A stretch of DNA of 45,652 bases, from positions 1 to 45,652 of IMG/VR virus record IMGVR_UViG_3300027865_000013, one strand, 5' to 3'. The notes beneath the pieces are model-generated. The model was not told where the DNA came from and searched no databases. It was given only the letters and a program-made list of their open reading frames with translations. Of this stretch, positions 21,465 through 30,310 are shown piece by piece. Each line of letters begins with the position of its first letter. Position 1 is the first letter of the stretch. A program made the translations under genes and the position numbers. The DNA comes from a virus.

Positions 21465-23156
21465 TTATGCATTTTTCTTAACAAGTTCAATGTGTGTTCT
21501 TCCATCAGTTGAATTTTTAGCAACACAACCAACCCAAACATAAGCACCTGAAGTTGCAGGGACTGTTTCCTGCCAACCAGTTCCATTCCAGAACTGTTTC
21601 TTACCAGCTGTTGCACCAGTCAGAATCCCTGTGATGTCATTCCCACTGTGCCCTATACCTATGAACTGACCTGCTGTCCCTCCAGCAATCGCAATCCCTA
21701 TTGCATAAAAGCCTGAAGAAATCGGATATTTTCCAAGTTTGTCTGCTGATTTGAAATAAACCATGTCACCCTTGACAATGGTTTCACCTGTGTCAATTTC
21801 GTAAACTTCAAGACCAGCAGCGTCCAACTGCTGATATATTTCCTGAAGTGCTGCTTCAACATCAGTTGCTGAAGTGTACCCACCAACGTCTTCAATTCCT
21901 ATGATGGAAGCACCTTTTCCATTCACAACTGAATTCAGATCAGAAGCCTTGACTGCTTTGCTGTCATTGAATGCCGTACTCCAATCTATTGCTAGATTGT
22001 CAGCACCATCATCCACAAGACCTTCACCCGCAAAATCATTTGGTTCAATTGCAAGACCAGTGCTGTCTTTCAGACCACCTGAAGCAAGCAACTGAACAGC
22101 TGAACCTGAAACCTTGTTTGCTGCTGTGATTGTATTCAATTTGGAATCATCAATTGACCCTGCAAGCATCCCGTTTGTGATTCCAAGTGCTTTCACTTGA
22201 AGGGAATCAGCAGAAATTTCAATGGAAGAATCATCAACATTCACAGAAAGATCATCAGTATTTGCAGTCAGTCCTGCACCACCACCAACATTCAGGGTGT
22301 TGCCTGTCTTTGACATACCGTCCCCAGCGTTAATGGTTCCAGCACCTGTCCAAAGAATCCACATCCCTGAAGGAACTGTTCCTTCATAAACATAGCCCTG
22401 GTTGTCATATATGGAAACATGCCCACTGTCCTGAACCAGAACAGCTGCTTTGTCAACAGCGTCCCCTGTGTCAACACCTGTCAGCGATGTCCCATCAAAC
22501 TGAATAATTTTGTCATTGTCAGTTGTGTCTGTGTACGGTGCCTGAATGGTTCCTTCAGAAAGAATTGCCCTGACACCATCAGCCACAAACCCACCTGCAC
22601 CTGACTCAAGCTTCACCCAACCTGTTCCAGACTGGTATTCTATCAGGTCACCCGCAACCACAGCAAGCCCACCATCAGTCAGGGTTCCTGCACTGGAACA
22701 CACATACTGATCACCATGTGAAGGTGCCCCTGCTTCCAAGTTAGCATAAGTTTCATTTCCAATAAGGTTGTAAGCATTGACAGGGTCTTTCCAGAACTGT
22801 CCTGAAATAGCATTCTGAAGCTGTGAAAAGTTTATTGCATCATTTGGGTCAGAACCATCAGAAAGGGAAGTGATCTTGTTTGAACCCATCGACTGATCAC
22901 CCGTGAAAGGTCGGGTTCCATCAAGCAATGGAAACAAAGTGTGTCCTGTGGAAGTGGACATTCCAGCAGTGGAATCATGTGAAATATCCCCATCATTGAT
23001 CATGGAGTCATCAACATGCCCACCCGCATCTAGTTTTATCGGCTTCCCAGCATCCCCTGCACCCGCTGATGCACTTATGAAATCAGTTAATTCATAGGCA
23101 CCTGGTGAATTTTCATAATCACCATCGGCATTGACATATAAAAATTCCTTTGACAT
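21465..23156 (-). CDS. Tail fibre protein
   Basis: A 563-residue protein rich in Gly, Ser, Asp and Thr. Several segments are typical of phage fibres: FTGDQSMGSNKITSLSD with NDAINFSQLQ (residues about 84-112), TINAGDGMSKTGNTLNVGGG (about 275-294), ITAANKVSGSAVQ and TSATDVEAALQEI (about 430-445). The C-terminal 100 residues form a compact Gly-rich domain that probably binds the receptor or caps the trimer. The gene sits downstream of the baseplate and lysis genes and ends in a strong terminator. Receptor unknown. Confidence 0.85.
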   Translation of the reverse strand: MSKEFLYVNADGDYENSPGAYELTDFISASAGAGDAGKPIKLDAGGHVDDSMINDGDISHDSTAGMSTSTGHTLFPLLDGTRPFTGDQSMGSNKITSLSDGSDPNDAINFSQLQNAISGQFWKDPVNAYNLIGNETYANLEAGAPSHGDQYVCSSAGTLTDGGLAVVAGDLIEYQSGTGWVKLESGAGGFVADGVRAILSEGTIQAPYTDTTDNDKIIQFDGTSLTGVDTGDAVDKAAVLVQDSGHVSIYDNQGYVYEGTVPSGMWILWTGAGTINAGDGMSKTGNTLNVGGGAGLTANTDDLSVNVDDSSIEISADSLQVKALGITNGMLAGSIDDSKLNTITAANKVSGSAVQLLASGGLKDSTGLAIEPNDFAGEGLVDDGADNLAIDWSTAFNDSKAVKASDLNSVVNGKGASIIGIEDVGGYTSATDVEAALQEIYQQLDAAGLEVYEIDTGETIVKGDMVYFKSADKLGKYPISSGFYAIGIAIAGGTAGQFIGIGHSGNDITGILTGATAGKKQFWNGTGWQETVPATSGAYVWVGCVAKNSTDGRTHIELVKKNA

Positions 23157-23171
23157 TTCACTTCCCCCCTT

Positions 23172-23552
23172 TTATTTTTCAGGAAGCTTGATTTCCCCTG
23201 AATCTGGGTGATAACCCCAGCCTTCTTCAAGCCCCAAAGATTTTCCTAGTTTTTTTCTAAACTCACTCCCATTCTTTGATGAAACTGCATGAACAGATTT
23301 TGACTGCTTCAATGATGTCTGCTGTTCCTTCAGCCTGTACCCTAACATTTCAACCCTTGTCTGTGCAAGCTGCAATTGATCTTTAGTCCTTAGACATATT
23401 GCAGCATGTTTATCCACTTGGAACAAAGCCCCTTCTTCCCTCAGATCACAGATTAAAATGTCCTGAAGCTGTGATTTTGTCAGCATCCTGGGTGCTGTAG
23501 GTAGTGAATTCAAGCTTCCCTTTGGTTTTCCTTTTCCCTTGTCCTTTTCCAT
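23172..23552 (-). CDS. Hypothetical protein
   Basis: A 126-residue basic protein; ATG at 23552 chosen because AGGAG lies 9 bases upstream. Polar Lys/Gly-rich N-terminus, then helices including QLQLAQTRVEMLGYRLKEQQ. No family recognised. It lies between a virion beta protein and the tail fibre gene, so it may be a fibre assembly factor. Confidence 0.65.
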   Translation of the reverse strand: MEKDKGKGKPKGSLNSLPTAPRMLTKSQLQDILICDLREEGALFQVDKHAAICLRTKDQLQLAQTRVEMLGYRLKEQQTSLKQSKSVHAVSSKNGSEFRKKLGKSLGLEEGWGYHPDSGEIKLPEK

Positions 23553-23557
23553 GTTTT

Positions 23558-23941
23558 TCAACTCCTGATGATGATCTGTGACCTTCTGATGATCAATCTA
23601 GTGTCAGTCAGTGGGTCACCTATCTTGATTAAAATAAATCCTGACCCAGTTGGAACAGGAACTGTTGTCAATTTTCCTGGTAGTGTGTGACTCAAGAAAT
23701 ACTTCTTTGACGCATCAAGTCCAGAAAATATTTCATCAGTGACACCATCACAAAGAAGGTCACAAAGAACTGAAGTGTGCTTTTTTACGACTATCCCAAC
23801 CACAAGGGCATTCAGCTTGCTGTCTGCAAGTGCTTGAACAAGGACAGCACCATTCTTTCGGACTGCATCAGCAAGTTCAACTGAAGCTTCACATGCAACC
23901 CTTCTGATTAGTCCTGTTTTCTGTCTGGTGGTGTTTGCCAT
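23558..23941 (-). CDS. Beta-rich fibre-associated domain protein
   Basis: A 127-residue protein. After a short helical N-terminus it shows SGLDASKKYFLSHTLPGKLTT and a GFILIKIGDPLTDTRLII pattern, a beta module often found at the ends of phage tail fibres (the YFLS, PG and VG/IG landmarks). It probably forms part of the fibre or an attached tip. Its 5' end overlaps the transglycosylase gene by 53 bases. Confidence 0.6.
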   Translation of the reverse strand: MANTTRQKTGLIRRVACEASVELADAVRKNGAVLVQALADSKLNALVVGIVVKKHTSVLCDLLCDGVTDEIFSGLDASKKYFLSHTLPGKLTTVPVPTGSGFILIKIGDPLTDTRLIIRRSQIIIRS

Positions 23942-24419
23942 ATTCAGAAGCCTTAACCCTTTTTAAGTTGTTCAGAACTTTATCAACATAGTGTTGATTT
24001 CTATAGTTTCCATTTGCTTTTTTCCTAGGTTTCCCCTGATTGTAAGCTGAAATGAAATCATAGGAATTTGGATAAGTCCTTTTCAGGTGTGCAAGATATT
24101 TGCAACCATAATAAATCCCCATTTCAGGGTCACACAACACTGGGAAATAATCATTGAATCCAAACTCCTGTGCAACTGAACCCATTATTTGCATCAGTCC
24201 CCATGAAATTTTTTCACCTATTTCTTCAGTCTTGCTTGACATCCCAAAGAACCTGACAGACTTAACAAACCACTTCCAGTGATCTTCATACCGGATAGCA
24301 TTTGTTTCACCATTGCTTTCAGTGACAATTATTGCAGCAATCAGCATTGGGTCAAAGCCCCAAAGTCTAGCTTGTTTTTCAATACAGCACCAGAAAGGAA
24401 AATCTTTGATTTCCATCAT
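23889..24419 (-). CDS. Lytic transglycosylase endolysin (SLT/GH23)
   Basis: A 176-residue enzyme that should cleave the glycan strands of peptidoglycan. Landmarks of the soluble lytic transglycosylase family are ESNGETNA with catalytic Glu34, SWGLMQIMG (about 72-80), YYGCKYLAHLK (about 103-113) and AYNQG (about 125-129). It has no signal peptide, so it needs the holin-like protein encoded just upstream (ATGA overlap) to reach the cell wall. It is the most likely endolysin of the phage. Confidence 0.88.
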   Translation of the reverse strand: MMEIKDFPFWCCIEKQARLWGFDPMLIAAIIVTESNGETNAIRYEDHWKWFVKSVRFFGMSSKTEEIGEKISWGLMQIMGSVAQEFGFNDYFPVLCDPEMGIYYGCKYLAHLKRTYPNSYDFISAYNQGKPRKKANGNYRNQHYVDKVLNNLKRVKASEYGKHHQTENRTNQKGCM

Positions 24420-24640
24420 GCACCACCCTTGACAATGTATGTAACTGAGACAATAACAATTGCACCCAGAATTAAGAAAATCAACCTTCTATTCAGGTCT
24501 GCTTTTTCTTCAATCTTATCCTGTTTGCACTGTGGAAGATTATCCAACTTTGAATGGATAGACTTGAACCCCTCTGAAACAGTTCCTTCAAGGGTTCCAA
24601 GTGATCTTTCAATAGATTTTTTCCAAGGTGTTCTGAACAT
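24416..24640 (-). CDS. Holin (XhlA-like, tail-anchored)
   Basis: A 74-residue protein started at 24640 behind AAGGGAAACC. The N-terminal half is a charged helix and a single membrane span lies at residues 53-70 (LIFLILGAIVIVSVTYIV), the topology of XhlA-type holin partners. Coupling to the transglycosylase gene supports a lysis role. The membrane topology is read from hydrophobicity. Confidence 0.65.
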   Translation of the reverse strand: MFRTPWKKSIERSLGTLEGTVSEGFKSIHSKLDNLPQCKQDKIEEKADLNRRLIFLILGAIVIVSVTYIVKGGA

Positions 24641-24650
24641 TTGGTTTCCC

Positions 24651-26810
24651 TTATTTTGCACCAACACAGAAGATATTGAAAGCCTGGTCAGCAGCAGCAT
24701 CATGCAATGCTGAAGTGTCCAGACTATACGTGACCACATCAACAGAAGAACTTGAAGGTGCAGTTTGTATAGTTGCAATTTTTTGGACAGTGCTTCCTGA
24801 AAAAGCTTCAACAATTTTTGGAAAACAAATAGGTGCTAAAGAAAAAGTTCCTGCTGTGAAATTGATTGTCACATCACCTGTCCCATTGTCATCTACTGTT
24901 GAAATCCAAGAACCATCCTGTTTCTGTATTGTGGGGACACCCGCTGGAAAAGTAATTTCAGCTGAAGCAATCCTGACGCCGTTAACATCAGGACTGACAA
25001 CCTGATTATTCTCTTTCAGAATGGTTTGCTGGTGAATATTTGTCAGTGGGAACACAGTGAATGATGTAGGATTCATGTAAACATCAGAAGCTGTCATTGT
25101 GCCTGATACCTGCTGTTTCCCGTAAACCCTGATAGTCTTTTCCCCAGCTGAAGAAAAAGAGAAAATCCCACAAAGTGTGAAAGGCTGGTCATGCTGTGCA
25201 TTGAAGGAACCTGCATTGCTGTTCTGCCTTGCTTTGTCTGCAAGCACCATCCCACCATCTTGAAGTTCTGTGTCAGTGTCATCATTAGCAGTTTCAACCA
25301 TCTTGAACTGCGCTGTCAGATCACCACCACCTGTGGATGTTGTGTCAATTGAATGTGTGAAACCACTGCAAGCTTGATATTTCCCAGCCCTTGGAACCGT
25401 GAAAGATATACCAAAGTTTTCACTACCTGAACAGGTAGTTCCTGAAGAAGCTTCACCATCAGGACAAGCAATCCCCACAGTGTGGGAACCTGATCTTTGT
25501 GTCAAAGTCAGTGCTGAAGCATTCAATGGGGAATAACTTGCAATTGTAGAAGTCCCCATTGCTGGTCCGGTCCCTGAAATTTCAGCATCTACATGCCAAC
25601 CAGATTGACTGACTGACACAGCGTCCTGTCCTTCTGTTGGGTAGTAGTAAACATGAATTTTCATGTCTTCTTTCCCACCAGACTGATTATGAAGTAAAAT
25701 TGTTTCTGACCCATCAGAAGTAAAAGCCCTTAATCTGAACCTGACATTTGACTGTGATGCAGCATAGGTGAAATTTCCTACTAGCAAGTTCTTACTTTCT
25801 ACATTAGACACATTATCCCTGCTGACTGTCACATGACCTTCTTCAGTTGCACCATCATATATATGACCATACCCGACAACACCTGTTGAAACACCCGACA
25901 ATTCAAGCTTTACCCCTGAAACCATAACCTTGTATGTGCCTACTGGAAGATATGCAAATTGAATTTCAGGAATTTTAGTTCCTGGCGCATTTGCTTTGCC
26001 TGAAGCAGTTGGTGTGTTGCAATCACTATCAACAGGAAACTCATCAACAACATTTCCCGTGATGCTCCATGCACAGCTAGATGATGCACCATTCCAGTCT
26101 AAACTTCCATAAAGTGTTGACTGTGAAATTTTGATTTGATTTGTCTCAGAACCTAGATGCAGATCATCAAGTGTTATTTCAGCAGCATTAGTTGTTGACT
26201 CTAATCTAAACTGAAGTGTGCTTGCACCTTCTGCACAGGTGAAAGTCATGAAATCTTCAGTCCATTCAGTTACAGGATTGATTTCCTTTTCCACAAGAAC
26301 ATCAGTCCCATCATACACCTGAAATTTGATGTCCCCCAGTACACCTGAAGCCCAAAGATATTTCATCCTGACCTGACAGGTTTTTCCCTGAAGTCCTACA
26401 GGGACACTGACAGCTGGTGTGTTCTGGAAATATTCAGTTGTCAGTGCTGCGTCCCACTTTGCAGACTTTGCACCAAATGCAGGGGATGTTGTCTCTTCAG
26501 CAAGTGTCCCTGCTCCGGTTGCCTCATACCCAGAAACACCTGATTCAAAGTCAAAGTTTTCAAGCAGATTCACACCACCTGCACCACCTGAACCTGAACC
26601 CATGTTTGAAAAGTTTGTTCCCCCATCATTGGAAAACTGCATCTTGCTTGATGCTTCATCACCTTTTATCTGGAAATTGTCACCAAACTTGATGACCTTA
26701 TCAGATGCTGAACCTGGCTTTCCAATTTTGAATTCATCATCAGCAACCCTTGCACCCATTAGTGCTATAGACATTAAAAAAACTAGAGCTATGTGAAAAA
26801 ACTTCTTCAT
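24651..26810 (-). CDS. Large fibre-like protein with Sec signal peptide
   Basis: A 719-residue protein. Residues 1-20 form a clear signal peptide (MKKFFHIALVFLMSIALMGA), followed by ADDEFKIGKPGSASDKVIKFGD and a FSNDGGTNFS segment typical of some phage fibre starts. Residues about 80-220 look like a carbohydrate-binding jelly-roll (NLLENFDFESG, later EITLDDLHLGS). Further beta domains with paired Cys follow (ACPDGEASSGTTCSG, QACSGF). A signal peptide on a structural-looking phage protein is odd. It may be exported during infection to coat the cell, or assembled from the periplasm. It lies between the tail fibre and the holin genes. Confidence 0.75.
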   Translation of the reverse strand: MKKFFHIALVFLMSIALMGARVADDEFKIGKPGSASDKVIKFGDNFQIKGDEASSKMQFSNDGGTNFSNMGSGSGGAGGVNLLENFDFESGVSGYEATGAGTLAEETTSPAFGAKSAKWDAALTTEYFQNTPAVSVPVGLQGKTCQVRMKYLWASGVLGDIKFQVYDGTDVLVEKEINPVTEWTEDFMTFTCAEGASTLQFRLESTTNAAEITLDDLHLGSETNQIKISQSTLYGSLDWNGASSSCAWSITGNVVDEFPVDSDCNTPTASGKANAPGTKIPEIQFAYLPVGTYKVMVSGVKLELSGVSTGVVGYGHIYDGATEEGHVTVSRDNVSNVESKNLLVGNFTYAASQSNVRFRLRAFTSDGSETILLHNQSGGKEDMKIHVYYYPTEGQDAVSVSQSGWHVDAEISGTGPAMGTSTIASYSPLNASALTLTQRSGSHTVGIACPDGEASSGTTCSGSENFGISFTVPRAGKYQACSGFTHSIDTTSTGGGDLTAQFKMVETANDDTDTELQDGGMVLADKARQNSNAGSFNAQHDQPFTLCGIFSFSSAGEKTIRVYGKQQVSGTMTASDVYMNPTSFTVFPLTNIHQQTILKENNQVVSPDVNGVRIASAEITFPAGVPTIQKQDGSWISTVDDNGTGDVTINFTAGTFSLAPICFPKIVEAFSGSTVQKIATIQTAPSSSSVDVVTYSLDTSALHDAAADQAFNIFCVGAK

Positions 26811-26834
26811 GGTGTCCCCCTGTTAATTGTCTTC

Positions 26835-26849
26835 ATTGCATTATGCAAT
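26835..26849. repeat. 15-bp palindrome upstream of the signal-peptide fibre gene
   Basis: ATTGCAT and ATGCAAT flank one central base in the 50-bp gap before the start at 26810. No T run follows, so it is not a terminator. It could be an operator or a translation-affecting hairpin. Confidence 0.3.
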
Positions 26850-26860
26850 TGACTTCAAAA

Positions 26861-27418
26861 TCATGCAACCTGTTTGATCTGTTTTATGTCTGTTACCCGC
26901 ATTTTTCCCAGATAACCTGTCCCATTCATATTTGATGAACTATATTCCAGTTGTCCTGCTGCTGTAATAGTGAATGTCAGACCTGAATCATTTCCCTTTG
27001 AATCAAAGGAAACTTCCCATGTATCACTGACTGCGTCATGCCATATATAAATCTCACCTGCCTCATTCAAACTTGCAGCAGGTGCATCAGTTTTCCTGTT
27101 GACTTGGAAGAACATTCTGACAGCTTTAACGGTTGCTTTACTGAACAGAAGACCTGTCAAGTCAGTTACACCAGCATTGTCAGCTATAGTGAAATCAAGC
27201 TGATTCCCAAAACCAAGCAGGTTTTCAAGTGCCTGTCTAAGCTGTGTCTTGTTTGCACCTGTCTGATCAAGTGTGATTCCCCTGCTTTCAATAAATGTTG
27301 CAAGTTCTTCCTGTAGAGCATTCAACCAATCAGACTTGACATCAGTTGCAGGGACTGAAGGTGGTGTTCCCTCTGTGAACAAATTTCCAACATGTCCTGG
27401 TCCGTCTATTCTTTTCAT
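26861..27418 (-). CDS. Tail fibre protein, Mu-like N-terminus
   Basis: A 185-residue protein. The N-terminus follows the Mu-type fibre pattern: MKRIDGPGHVGNLFTEGTP, then ATDVKSDWLNALQEELA and a TQLRQALENLL helix, which attaches fibres to the baseplate. The C-terminal 100 residues are beta-rich. It is short for a fibre and follows the gp48-like gene directly, as in Mu-like modules, so it likely acts as the baseplate adaptor for the longer fibres. Confidence 0.75.
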   Translation of the reverse strand: MKRIDGPGHVGNLFTEGTPPSVPATDVKSDWLNALQEELATFIESRGITLDQTGANKTQLRQALENLLGFGNQLDFTIADNAGVTDLTGLLFSKATVKAVRMFFQVNRKTDAPAASLNEAGEIYIWHDAVSDTWEVSFDSKGNDSGLTFTITAAGQLEYSSSNMNGTGYLGKMRVTDIKQIKQVA

Positions 27419-27430
27419 TGCTTCCCCCTT

Positions 27431-28021
27431 TTATTCAAATTTGAAAATGACTGATGCATTAGCTGGTTTCAATTTCAGAATTGTCAATTCAACTGTATTA
27501 TTTCCGAAAGTCCTTAAAGGTTCCCCTGCTTTTCCCTCACCCGCTTTGAAAGTCTGAATCAATGTTGCTGGTCCCTCAACTAGAAACCAATGGTCCCAAA
27601 GATCATTTGTTAATGGGTCACCTGCTCTACTGCGTCCTGCCTGAAATCTTTTATAACTTGAAACTTGAATTGTAAATCCAAATGCTTCAGCAATCCTTTC
27701 AAAAAAGAATCTGTCCTGTCCACCGCCCAAAGTAAGCTTCTGATTCACATGACTTCTACGCTGTTGGAATGTTGGGTCAACACCTGTTGTTTCATCAGGA
27801 AGTGCTGTGACACGTTCCCACTCAGGCAATAATTCAGAAGTGGTCCTGGGGTCAACCTCATCAAATAAGTTTTTCCCCCTTTGTTCCACCCTGTCAAATT
27901 CTAATGCACAGGCTTGAAGAAGTTTCCACAAGGTGCTTCCATCAATCTGTGCTGCAATCCAAGCTTTCCCCCTTGGAAGAAGCTTCTGAAGCAAAATTTT
28001 ATATTTTGGCTCTGTTCCCAT
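27431..28021 (-). CDS. Baseplate protein, Mu gp48-like (DUF2313)
   Basis: A 196-residue protein with the DUF2313 pattern: LLPRGKAW near the N-terminus, DPRTTSELLPEWERVTALPD (about 56-75), RRSHVNQKL and a FTIQVSSYKRF segment. Proteins of this family sit at the baseplate periphery between the wedge and the fibre. It lies 3 bp downstream of the gp47-like gene, matching Mu order. Confidence 0.88.
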   Translation of the reverse strand: MGTEPKYKILLQKLLPRGKAWIAAQIDGSTLWKLLQACALEFDRVEQRGKNLFDEVDPRTTSELLPEWERVTALPDETTGVDPTFQQRRSHVNQKLTLGGGQDRFFFERIAEAFGFTIQVSSYKRFQAGRSRAGDPLTNDLWDHWFLVEGPATLIQTFKAGEGKAGEPLRTFGNNTVELTILKLKPANASVIFKFE

Positions 28022-28024
28022 TGT

Positions 28025-29158
28025 TTACACATCACCCCAAGTAAATGTCCCCAGCTTGACAAGATCACCTGATGTGGTGGGTGTGAAGTCAGCTGTGGGG
28101 GAAACCATTGCATGGTCTGTTTCACCCGCTGCAATTGACACAGCTTCCCTGATTCGACTTATTAAAATTGTACCTGTGTAGACTTCAGTTGGACTTTTCC
28201 AAGCACCCTTTGGTTTTGCGTCCCTGAAAATAAGATCACTCAGTGATGCTTCAATTGCATCCTGAACAGCTGTGTTGTTAGGTGCAATATTTATTTCCAT
28301 ATCAAGTGCAATAGGATTTGGTGCAAACACAGTTGGGTCTGCTGTGACAGGTGCACCAATAGTCTCACCAGTGACAGGGTCTTGATGTTCTTCAATATAA
28401 GCCTGAACTTCAGCAATTTTTGGTGCTGAAGGAATAATATCAATTTCCCCATCTTCCACAAATGTGACACCTACAGTGTTTGTGCCTGGTCCGGTCCATT
28501 GTGGATATGTCCAAGCCCTTGTGACACCCGCAACTTCCAAGCACCATTGAATATAGTCATTAACATCACCACCAGCAGGGGGTTTCTGAATTCTTGCAAG
28601 CAGTCTGGAACGTAACGAATCATCATCTTCTTCAATCTCACCCTCAAAATTAACACTTGAAACTAACAATGAAGAATCCACATCAGCAATCGGTGATGTG
28701 AAAATCAATTCATCACCTGTTTCCATATTTGAATCAAGTTCAGTGGTATTTGGTGAAGATGCTGTCACTATACCAGTAGCAGTCCCGCCTGAAATGGTCA
28801 CTTCTGCATCAAGTGTGTATAATGCACCATCAGACCTTTGAAACTCTGTCCCAATAACAACAGGTCTTCCATCAAGACCAGTAAAGTCAACATTCAATTT
28901 TGCAAATGTTGCAGGAACCCTTGTCACACCCCTGAAAGAAGCCTGTCTTTCCAAAATAGCCTGTTCAGAAGTGTCTGGAAAAACCTGTTCCACTATCCAA
29001 GCAAGATGACCATGAAGAACATGGGAAACACCTGCAATTGCCCTTGCAAATGCCTTCAAAAAAGACCTTCTTAAAATTGTAACAATACCTAACACAGACC
29101 TGAAGTCACCTTCAACCCGTGAAATCAACTGTGTCAATGTGGGTCTTTCATATGGCAT
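28025..29158 (-). CDS. Baseplate wedge protein J-like (Mu gp47)
   Basis: A 377-residue protein of the baseplate J family. It has the typical N-terminus (RPTLTQLISRVEGDF), a helix then SEQAILERQASFRGVTR, the core beta region, and the GGDVNDYIQWCLEVAGVTRAW segment (about 193-213) conserved in J/gp47 proteins. It forms the wedges around the tail spike hub. Gene order with the gp46-like and gp48-like genes is Mu-like. Confidence 0.92.
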   Translation of the reverse strand: MPYERPTLTQLISRVEGDFRSVLGIVTILRRSFLKAFARAIAGVSHVLHGHLAWIVEQVFPDTSEQAILERQASFRGVTRVPATFAKLNVDFTGLDGRPVVIGTEFQRSDGALYTLDAEVTISGGTATGIVTASSPNTTELDSNMETGDELIFTSPIADVDSSLLVSSVNFEGEIEEDDDSLRSRLLARIQKPPAGGDVNDYIQWCLEVAGVTRAWTYPQWTGPGTNTVGVTFVEDGEIDIIPSAPKIAEVQAYIEEHQDPVTGETIGAPVTADPTVFAPNPIALDMEINIAPNNTAVQDAIEASLSDLIFRDAKPKGAWKSPTEVYTGTILISRIREAVSIAAGETDHAMVSPTADFTPTTSGDLVKLGTFTWGDV

Positions 29159-29159
29159 T

Positions 29160-29612
29160 TTATCCCCTTTTCAATTCTTGACCGTCCCAAATAAAAGAAA
29201 AAGATTCCTTCCCCCCATCCGGTCGGGTTATTTCAACCACATTGACAAGGTGTCCCCTGTCATTGTAGGAAGAAACCACTGAAACAGACTGTGCAATACC
29301 ATCTTCTATCATCCACTGCAAGCAGTTCTTCAATCCTGTTTCATATGACTTCCTAACTTTTTCAGTTCTTTTTTCCCTTTCAAGTGTCCAAAGGTTTGAA
29401 CCATGCTTGTCCTGGTCAGCTTCAGAAAACAGATCACCCCACCAACCCCTTCTGCTGGACTGCTCTGCTGGAAGTTCTTCTTCAGGCACCCGCATATCAG
29501 AAAATACTGAAATCAACACAGAAGTTTCAAGACCTTCTTCACCAACAATATCACCATTAAGCAGTGACAAGTCCATGAATCCTTCACCCTGTATTATTGC
29601 AGCATCGTTCAT
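29160..29612 (-). CDS. Baseplate protein, Mu gp46-like
   Basis: A 150-residue protein with the GP46 pattern: a DLSLLNGDI start, LETSVLISVFSD, SRRGWWGD (about 52-59) and SNLWTLEREKRT. Equivalent in position to Mu gp46 / T4 gp25-like lysozyme-fold wedge proteins. It sits between the spike and J-like genes. Confidence 0.9.
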   Translation of the reverse strand: MNDAAIIQGEGFMDLSLLNGDIVGEEGLETSVLISVFSDMRVPEEELPAEQSSRRGWWGDLFSEADQDKHGSNLWTLEREKRTEKVRKSYETGLKNCLQWMIEDGIAQSVSVVSSYNDRGHLVNVVEITRPDGGKESFSFIWDGQELKRG

Positions 29613-29622
29613 CCTAAGTCCT

Positions 29623-29787
29623 TTACACTATCGGGTCACCACCAGCAGAACCATTGTTTTTCAAATTGTCCTGAATTTCCTTCACAATTGCAGTCCACAA
29701 AGCAAGAATATCATCAGGGTCTTCAGATTCCATTGCAGTCTTTATTGCAGCAGCTGTTGCAGCAGCTGATGCGTCATTCAAAGCCAT
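29623..29787 (-). CDS. 54-residue baseplate-module small protein
   Basis: A short frame from ATG 29787 (AAAGGTTGACCG upstream) to TAA at 29623. The product is Ala-rich at the N-terminus (NDASAAATAAAIKTAM), with a WTAIVKEIQDNL helix, the pattern of short virion proteins found between gp45-like and gp46-like genes in several Mu-type modules. Exact role unknown. Confidence 0.6.
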   Translation of the reverse strand: MALNDASAAATAAAIKTAMESEDPDDILALWTAIVKEIQDNLKNNGSAGGDPIV

Positions 29788-29791
29788 TCGG

Positions 29792-30310
29792 TCAACCTTT
29801 CATTGAATCAAGTTTTGACTTCGCTGTGGTAAATGGTCCAGCTGGAAGCAGTGGTTGTGGTCCATTCAGTGTGTTAGTTCTTGCGTCCAATACCCCCTGC
29901 ACCAAATCTGACAGTATTGATACCAGTTCTTCTGTACCATTAGATATAATCACTTTTCCACCATTTTTCAAGTGGATAAAGCTTCCCTCACTGTTGTAAA
30001 GGGCTGATTCCCCTTCAGCAAGACCCTTTTTCCTTGAAGCCCTGTGATTTTCAGCAACTACAACACCATGTTCCCTGTCACCGGAGACAAAAACAACCAC
30101 TGCTTCACTTCCAGCAGGGGGATTTGAAGTGAACCCATATCTTTGAAATCTTTCAACACCATCTTTAACTTCATCAGCCATTAAAGAAAGCTTGACAACC
30201 TGCATCCCACCTGAATCAGTGACAGACTTCACCACTGCCCGTGAAATTGACAGAAGAATCCTTCTTTTCAAAGGTTCCACAACTTTCTGAATTGTGTGAA
30301 TTAAATTCAC
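29792..30310 (-). CDS. Baseplate spike protein V-like (Mu gp45)
   Basis: A 172-residue central spike protein. The family pattern is visible in VVKSVTDSGGMQVVKLSLMADEVKDGVERFQRYGFTS (read as separate segments), an OB-like region, VVFVSGDREHGVVV (about 72-85), RKKGLAEGESALYN and SFIHLKNGGKVII. The protein forms the trimeric needle that punctures the outer membrane of the host, which suits a Gram-negative host. Confidence 0.9.
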   Translation of the reverse strand: MNLIHTIQKVVEPLKRRILLSISRAVVKSVTDSGGMQVVKLSLMADEVKDGVERFQRYGFTSNPPAGSEAVVVFVSGDREHGVVVAENHRASRKKGLAEGESALYNSEGSFIHLKNGGKVIISNGTEELVSILSDLVQGVLDARTNTLNGPQPLLPAGPFTTAKSKLDSMKG

